This document shows, in pieces, positions 61,167 to 64,000 of a stretch of 64,000 bases of DNA. The position numbers were made by a program, and so were the translations under genes. The stretch is from assembly GCA_963620595.1 (NCBI GenBank), contig CAVFAY010000013.1:11648-75647 (forward strand). The letters run 5' to 3'. Each line of letters starts with the position of its first letter. Position 1 is the first letter of the stretch. This DNA comes from Butyricicoccus_A sp963620595. GTDB taxonomy: Bacteria; Bacillota; Clostridia; Oscillospirales; Butyricicoccaceae. The notes beneath the pieces are model-generated. The model worked only from the letters and a program-made list of their open reading frames with translations. It ran no database searches and was not told where the DNA came from.

Positions 61167-62273
61167 TTATTCTTGATTAGAATCCAGCCATTTCTGCCGT
61201 TCTGCAATACATTCTCTGTAATAGGCGATGTCTTGTTTAGAATTTTCCACACTTTCTGTCAGTTGTCTTTCAGTGTCCATTGCAATCAAATATCGCTGCA
61301 ACAAATCTTCATAAGCATCTATCGCATGTATTAAATTTCTTTGCGTCAATTCGCAAATATAGCCGATCTTATCTGTCTTTTTTACACAGTTATCAAGATT
61401 CATTGCATAGAGATGCAGTTCGGAATCTATTTTTTCCAAGCATTTCTTTCTGCTCTTTTGGTCTGTACAATCATAACTCTTCCGTATTCGCTGTATCTGC
61501 ACATACGTTTCATCTAGGAAAATCCATAAATCATTTGTAAAATTTGATGCCTCCTCACTAAAAAATCCATGTGTATACAATTGAAACTGAACAGCATCCT
61601 TATCAAACTCTGTCAATTTCCAATAAATATTCTCTAATCTTTCTTGTATTTTTTCTATATCATATCGTTTTAATAATTCGGAAGTTGTGAGTGAAAGATG
61701 TATACCTGCACGAATCAGAGCTTTTCGTTTTGTCTTGTATAAAATTTCATCATTCTCTTTTATATGCATCCATTTTTCCCACGCGCGTTCGTAGGACTTA
61801 AAATAACGTACTTCAATAGGTCTTTCTTCAAAATTTTGAGAATCCGATACCAAATCTTGTAATTCACTAATCGCCAATGTCGTTAAAAATAAAAATGAAG
61901 TAAACACGAGATATTTGTTAATAATAATATCACTAATACTCCCTGTTATTGTATACCCCGTTATGAAATATACAACAGCATGCATTGGTAATGTTATCAT
62001 GCAAAGTAGATAAATACTTACCAAAAAATCATAAAAAAGAAACGATTTTTTCTTCTCCGGTACATATTTCAAAATATATGTTTGAAATAATTTATGTATC
62101 CATGTGCATGTTTCAAGTTCTTTATACGCTATCTCATCCGCTTCATCAATTCCAACTTTATTATTTAAAATACCTCGTATCAATCCCATTGCAAATGCAT
62201 GTCCTAAAAATAGCAAAAAATAAGTGACGAAAAAAAAGCCCACTGTATCTACTGCACCATATTCATATTTCAA
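61167..62273 (-). CDS. Membrane protein with cytosolic coiled-coil, candidate immunity protein for RHS
   Basis: 368 residues from TTG with AAGGAG nine bases upstream. Three to four membrane helices lie in the first 145 residues (VGFFFVTYFLLFLGHAFAMG; FYDFLVSIYLLCMITL; YLVFTSFLFLTTLAI). The rest is a long helical cytosolic region of about 220 residues, charged, with few glycines. No family is recognised. It starts 78 bases after the RHS gene on the same strand, the position of immunity genes in RHS/polymorphic toxin loci. DNA is AT-rich. Confidence 0.72.
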   Translation of the reverse strand: MKYEYGAVDTVGFFFVTYFLLFLGHAFAMGLIRGILNNKVGIDEADEIAYKELETCTWIHKLFQTYILKYVPEKKKSFLFYDFLVSIYLLCMITLPMHAVVYFITGYTITGSISDIIINKYLVFTSFLFLTTLAISELQDLVSDSQNFEERPIEVRYFKSYERAWEKWMHIKENDEILYKTKRKALIRAGIHLSLTTSELLKRYDIEKIQERLENIYWKLTEFDKDAVQFQLYTHGFFSEEASNFTNDLWIFLDETYVQIQRIRKSYDCTDQKSRKKCLEKIDSELHLYAMNLDNCVKKTDKIGYICELTQRNLIHAIDAYEDLLQRYLIAMDTERQLTESVENSKQDIAYYRECIAERQKWLDSNQE

Positions 62274-62307
62274 AAGACTATTCTCCTTTTTTATTTATTC
62301 ATTTTGA

Positions 62308-62344
62308 TAGGAGAGAATATGGATGTTACTCATACTCTCTCCTA
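62308..62344 (-). terminator. Hairpin between rhs and the membrane-protein gene
   Basis: 14-bp stem with one wobble pair (62308-62321 with 62331-62344). No T tract follows on the minus strand, so on this strand it may only attenuate; a T-run follows on the plus strand. Confidence 0.45.
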
Positions 62345-62351
62345 TTTTTAA

Positions 62352-64000
62352 TTAAGTACGGTGCCGGCTAAATCGTTTATAAAACCATTTTCCAATCTTC
62401 AGATGGACTCTTAACCCGATTCTTGCCAGAATATGACGTTCTCTATTCCTAATAGAAGCAATTCCAGCCTTAGCTCGTTCAATCAATTTTTTCCCAGCAA
62501 CCCCAGCAGTTTTTACTTTTCCACTGAATTTTTGACGTAATCCAGAAATTTTTCGTTTTATACTTGTTAAACTTACCCTTTTCGATTTTCCGTGTCCTTT
62601 AGATACCGAATCAGGTTTTTTAGAACCTTTCGCTTTCGGTTTGCTTGTATGACTAGCTTTCTTTACCAAGCCAGTCGATCCTTCTAATTTGTCTATGGAA
62701 CTATCTAAAGCGATATCGGTCGCTATATCTAACGCACATGCAATTGCACCTTCCTTTGTTTTTAAATCATAACTCTGTACAGTATAATATATCGAACGTG
62801 CAGTCATGAAAGCAGAAATAGTAGTTGTAACAGGAGTGCTCTTCATTCCTGAAACGGCCCCTGAGAAAGCCTGAATTCCACATTCACGCCAACTGAATTG
62901 TTCTCCTTCAACATACATTTCAATTGCATAAACCGCAGCACTTATTCCAGCGTTTATTATAGCTTCTGTCCAAAATCCTCCGCCTGCATCAACTCTATTT
63001 ATTGGATTATTGTCACAATAAGAGAATAAATTATTATTAATGATGGTCGATGCCGATGTGGCACTCTCATCATCTGATGCAATCATCCTCTTCATCACCG
63101 GATCATAGTACCGGCTCTGAAGATAATACATATTCAGTTCGGAATCATAATAATAACCACGATAAAGAATGGGGTTAATAGTGCCGATTTCGGAACCCTT
63201 TGCATTTGAGACATTGAGGATTTCGCCCCAACCGTTATAGGTATACTCTGCAACAGTCTTACCGGAAGTATCGACAATGCGAATCACATCACCCTGCTGG
63301 TTCAGGATATAATAATACGTATCTACTTCGTTACCACGAGAATAAATGACACTATACGGTGCGCCACCATTATCATAAATGAACTCAAGGCTCTTTTCTT
63401 CGCCATCGTTCCAGCGTTCTAATGTGACGTTACCGCCCTGCGTGATATACTCATGCTTCACGCCGTCTACCGTCTTGCTGTCGCGCACACCATCCATATC
63501 ATGATGATACGAAATAGACTTGCCGTTTCCCTTGGCTGTTGCAAGATCATGTGCATTTTCCCACGTGAATTTCCATGCAGTGCCATTGTTATAGCTCAGT
63601 GGATTGCCTACAGCATCATACGTAATCGCAGTGCCGTTGTAACTGGTCAGCAGATCTTTCCAATCCGAATCCGTATACTCATACGTGTCCGTTGTGGTCT
63701 TATTCGTTTTGGTATTTGTTGTTTCGACCGTTCGAATATTACCAGATGTATCGTAAGTATATGTGTATTTCAGATTTTGCTGTGGCAGCTTTTCTGAAAT
63801 CAGCTGATTGAGTTTATCATACTGATATTCTGCTATTACTGTCGATCCCTGTGAAACCTTGGATACATTGCCAATGGCATCATATTCATAAGACAGATCA
63901 AAAGGATTGGCGATGCCGGTATAGGCAATGTTCGCAATCTGGTTGGTTGTCAGCTGCTTGCCATCAGTCGTTTGTCCGGCTCTATCTTTGTAGGTATATG
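62352..64000 (-). CDS. RHS-repeat protein with variable C-terminal domain (5' end outside window)
   Basis: The frame is open from the window edge for 549 codons. YD/RHS repeats run through the first part (YEYDAIGNVSKVS, YDAVGNPLSYNNG, EYTYNGWGEILNV), ending at the conserved core terminus YLQSRYYDPVMKRMIASD and NLFSYCDNNPINRVD. After this the sequence changes to a unique region (62355-62972, about 205 residues): a hydrophobic stretch, then a strongly basic tail (KRKISGLRQKFSGKVK, KIGKWFYKRFSRHRT). RHS cores encapsulate C-terminal toxins; no nuclease motif is evident in this tail. The N-terminus and secretion signal are not in the window. Confidence 0.88.
   Translation of the reverse strand, partial: YTYKDRAGQTTDGKQLTTNQIANIAYTGIANPFDLSYEYDAIGNVSKVSQGSTVIAEYQYDKLNQLISEKLPQQNLKYTYTYDTSGNIRTVETTNTKTNKTTTDTYEYTDSDWKDLLTSYNGTAITYDAVGNPLSYNNGTAWKFTWENAHDLATAKGNGKSISYHHDMDGVRDSKTVDGVKHEYITQGGNVTLERWNDGEEKSLEFIYDNGGAPYSVIYSRGNEVDTYYYILNQQGDVIRIVDTSGKTVAEYTYNGWGEILNVSNAKGSEIGTINPILYRGYYYDSELNMYYLQSRYYDPVMKRMIASDDESATSASTIINNNLFSYCDNNPINRVDAGGGFWTEAIINAGISAAVYAIEMYVEGEQFSWRECGIQAFSGAVSGMKSTPVTTTISAFMTARSIYYTVQSYDLKTKEGAIACALDIATDIALDSSIDKLEGSTGLVKKASHTSKPKAKGSKKPDSVSKGHGKSKRVSLTSIKRKISGLRQKFSGKVKTAGVAGKKLIERAKAGIASIRNRERHILARIGLRVHLKIGKWFYKRFSRHRT

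Noticed and set aside
61055..61252. 65-codon minus-strand frame near the end of the candidate immunity gene
   Set aside because: It overlaps the supported gene in another frame and has no ribosome site.

Overview
The window looks like chromosomal DNA of an endospore-forming, meso-diaminopimelate Gram-positive bacterium of class Clostridia. Evidence includes a division/cell-wall cluster with a SpoVD-type penicillin-binding protein, and spoIVA, spoVM, yqfC, yqfD, ylbJ and a DUF3794/LysM coat gene. A fused two-domain amino-acid ABC transporter, PPi-dependent phosphofructokinase and TrpB2 fit the same group. An Oscillospirales member near Butyricicoccus/Agathobaculum is my best guess; this is inferred from gene content and protein style only.

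Layout. 1-11.4 kb (minus) is a dcw cluster read mraZ-rsmH-ftsL-spoVD-murE-murF-mraY-ftsW-murG-divIB, with a MraZ-box promoter at its head and an internal terminator plus second promoter between ftsL and spoVD. 11.5-15.5 kb (minus) is an HPr-like gene, terminator, then uvrC-rsmD-coaD-small coiled-coil gene. 15.6-23 kb (minus) holds mutS2 and then yqfC-yqfD-phoH-ybeY-era-recO. 23-26.1 kb (plus) has ylbJ, a small acidic-tail protein and a D,D-carboxypeptidase. 26.1-36.4 kb is an accessory block: two secreted proteins, an ABC exporter, a DMT exporter, a cold-shock protein, a beta-helix lipoprotein and lrgAB. 36.5-46 kb (minus) has tRNA-Leu, an unknown gene, trpB2, guaB, an amino-acid ABC system, ilvE and fba. 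46.2-53.3 kb (mostly plus) has PPi-PFK, a small membrane ORF, spoVM, a MATE exporter, a HAD phosphatase (minus), a DUF3794/LysM gene and spoIVA. 53.3-56.9 kb has a short promoter-terminator unit, an amidohydrolase, a small membrane protein and a self-contained holin/C39-lysin cassette.

57-64 kb is a visibly AT-richer genomic island: a Fic enzyme overlapping a ribbon-helix-helix gene, a repressor, and a divergent promoter region with four spaced palindromes facing a Cro-like gene. Then come a small HTH protein, a DUF3801 (PcfB-like) gene whose natural start codon looks lost, an orphan LPxTG sorting signal, an ArdC-like anti-restriction/metallopeptidase protein and a transposon-transfer-assisting small protein. 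The island ends with an RHS-repeat protein running off the window, its variable basic C-terminus followed by an unknown membrane protein. No integrase, relaxase or transposase is visible, so this looks like part of a degraded or incompletely captured integrative element.

The best candidates for something new are the RHS C-terminal domain with its adjacent membrane protein (possible toxin/immunity pair), the HPr paralogue whose catalytic His15 is Tyr, the recently homogenised tandem substrate-binding domains, the Fic/RHH overlap with iterated 9-bp repeats, and the tiny transcription unit downstream of spoIVA.
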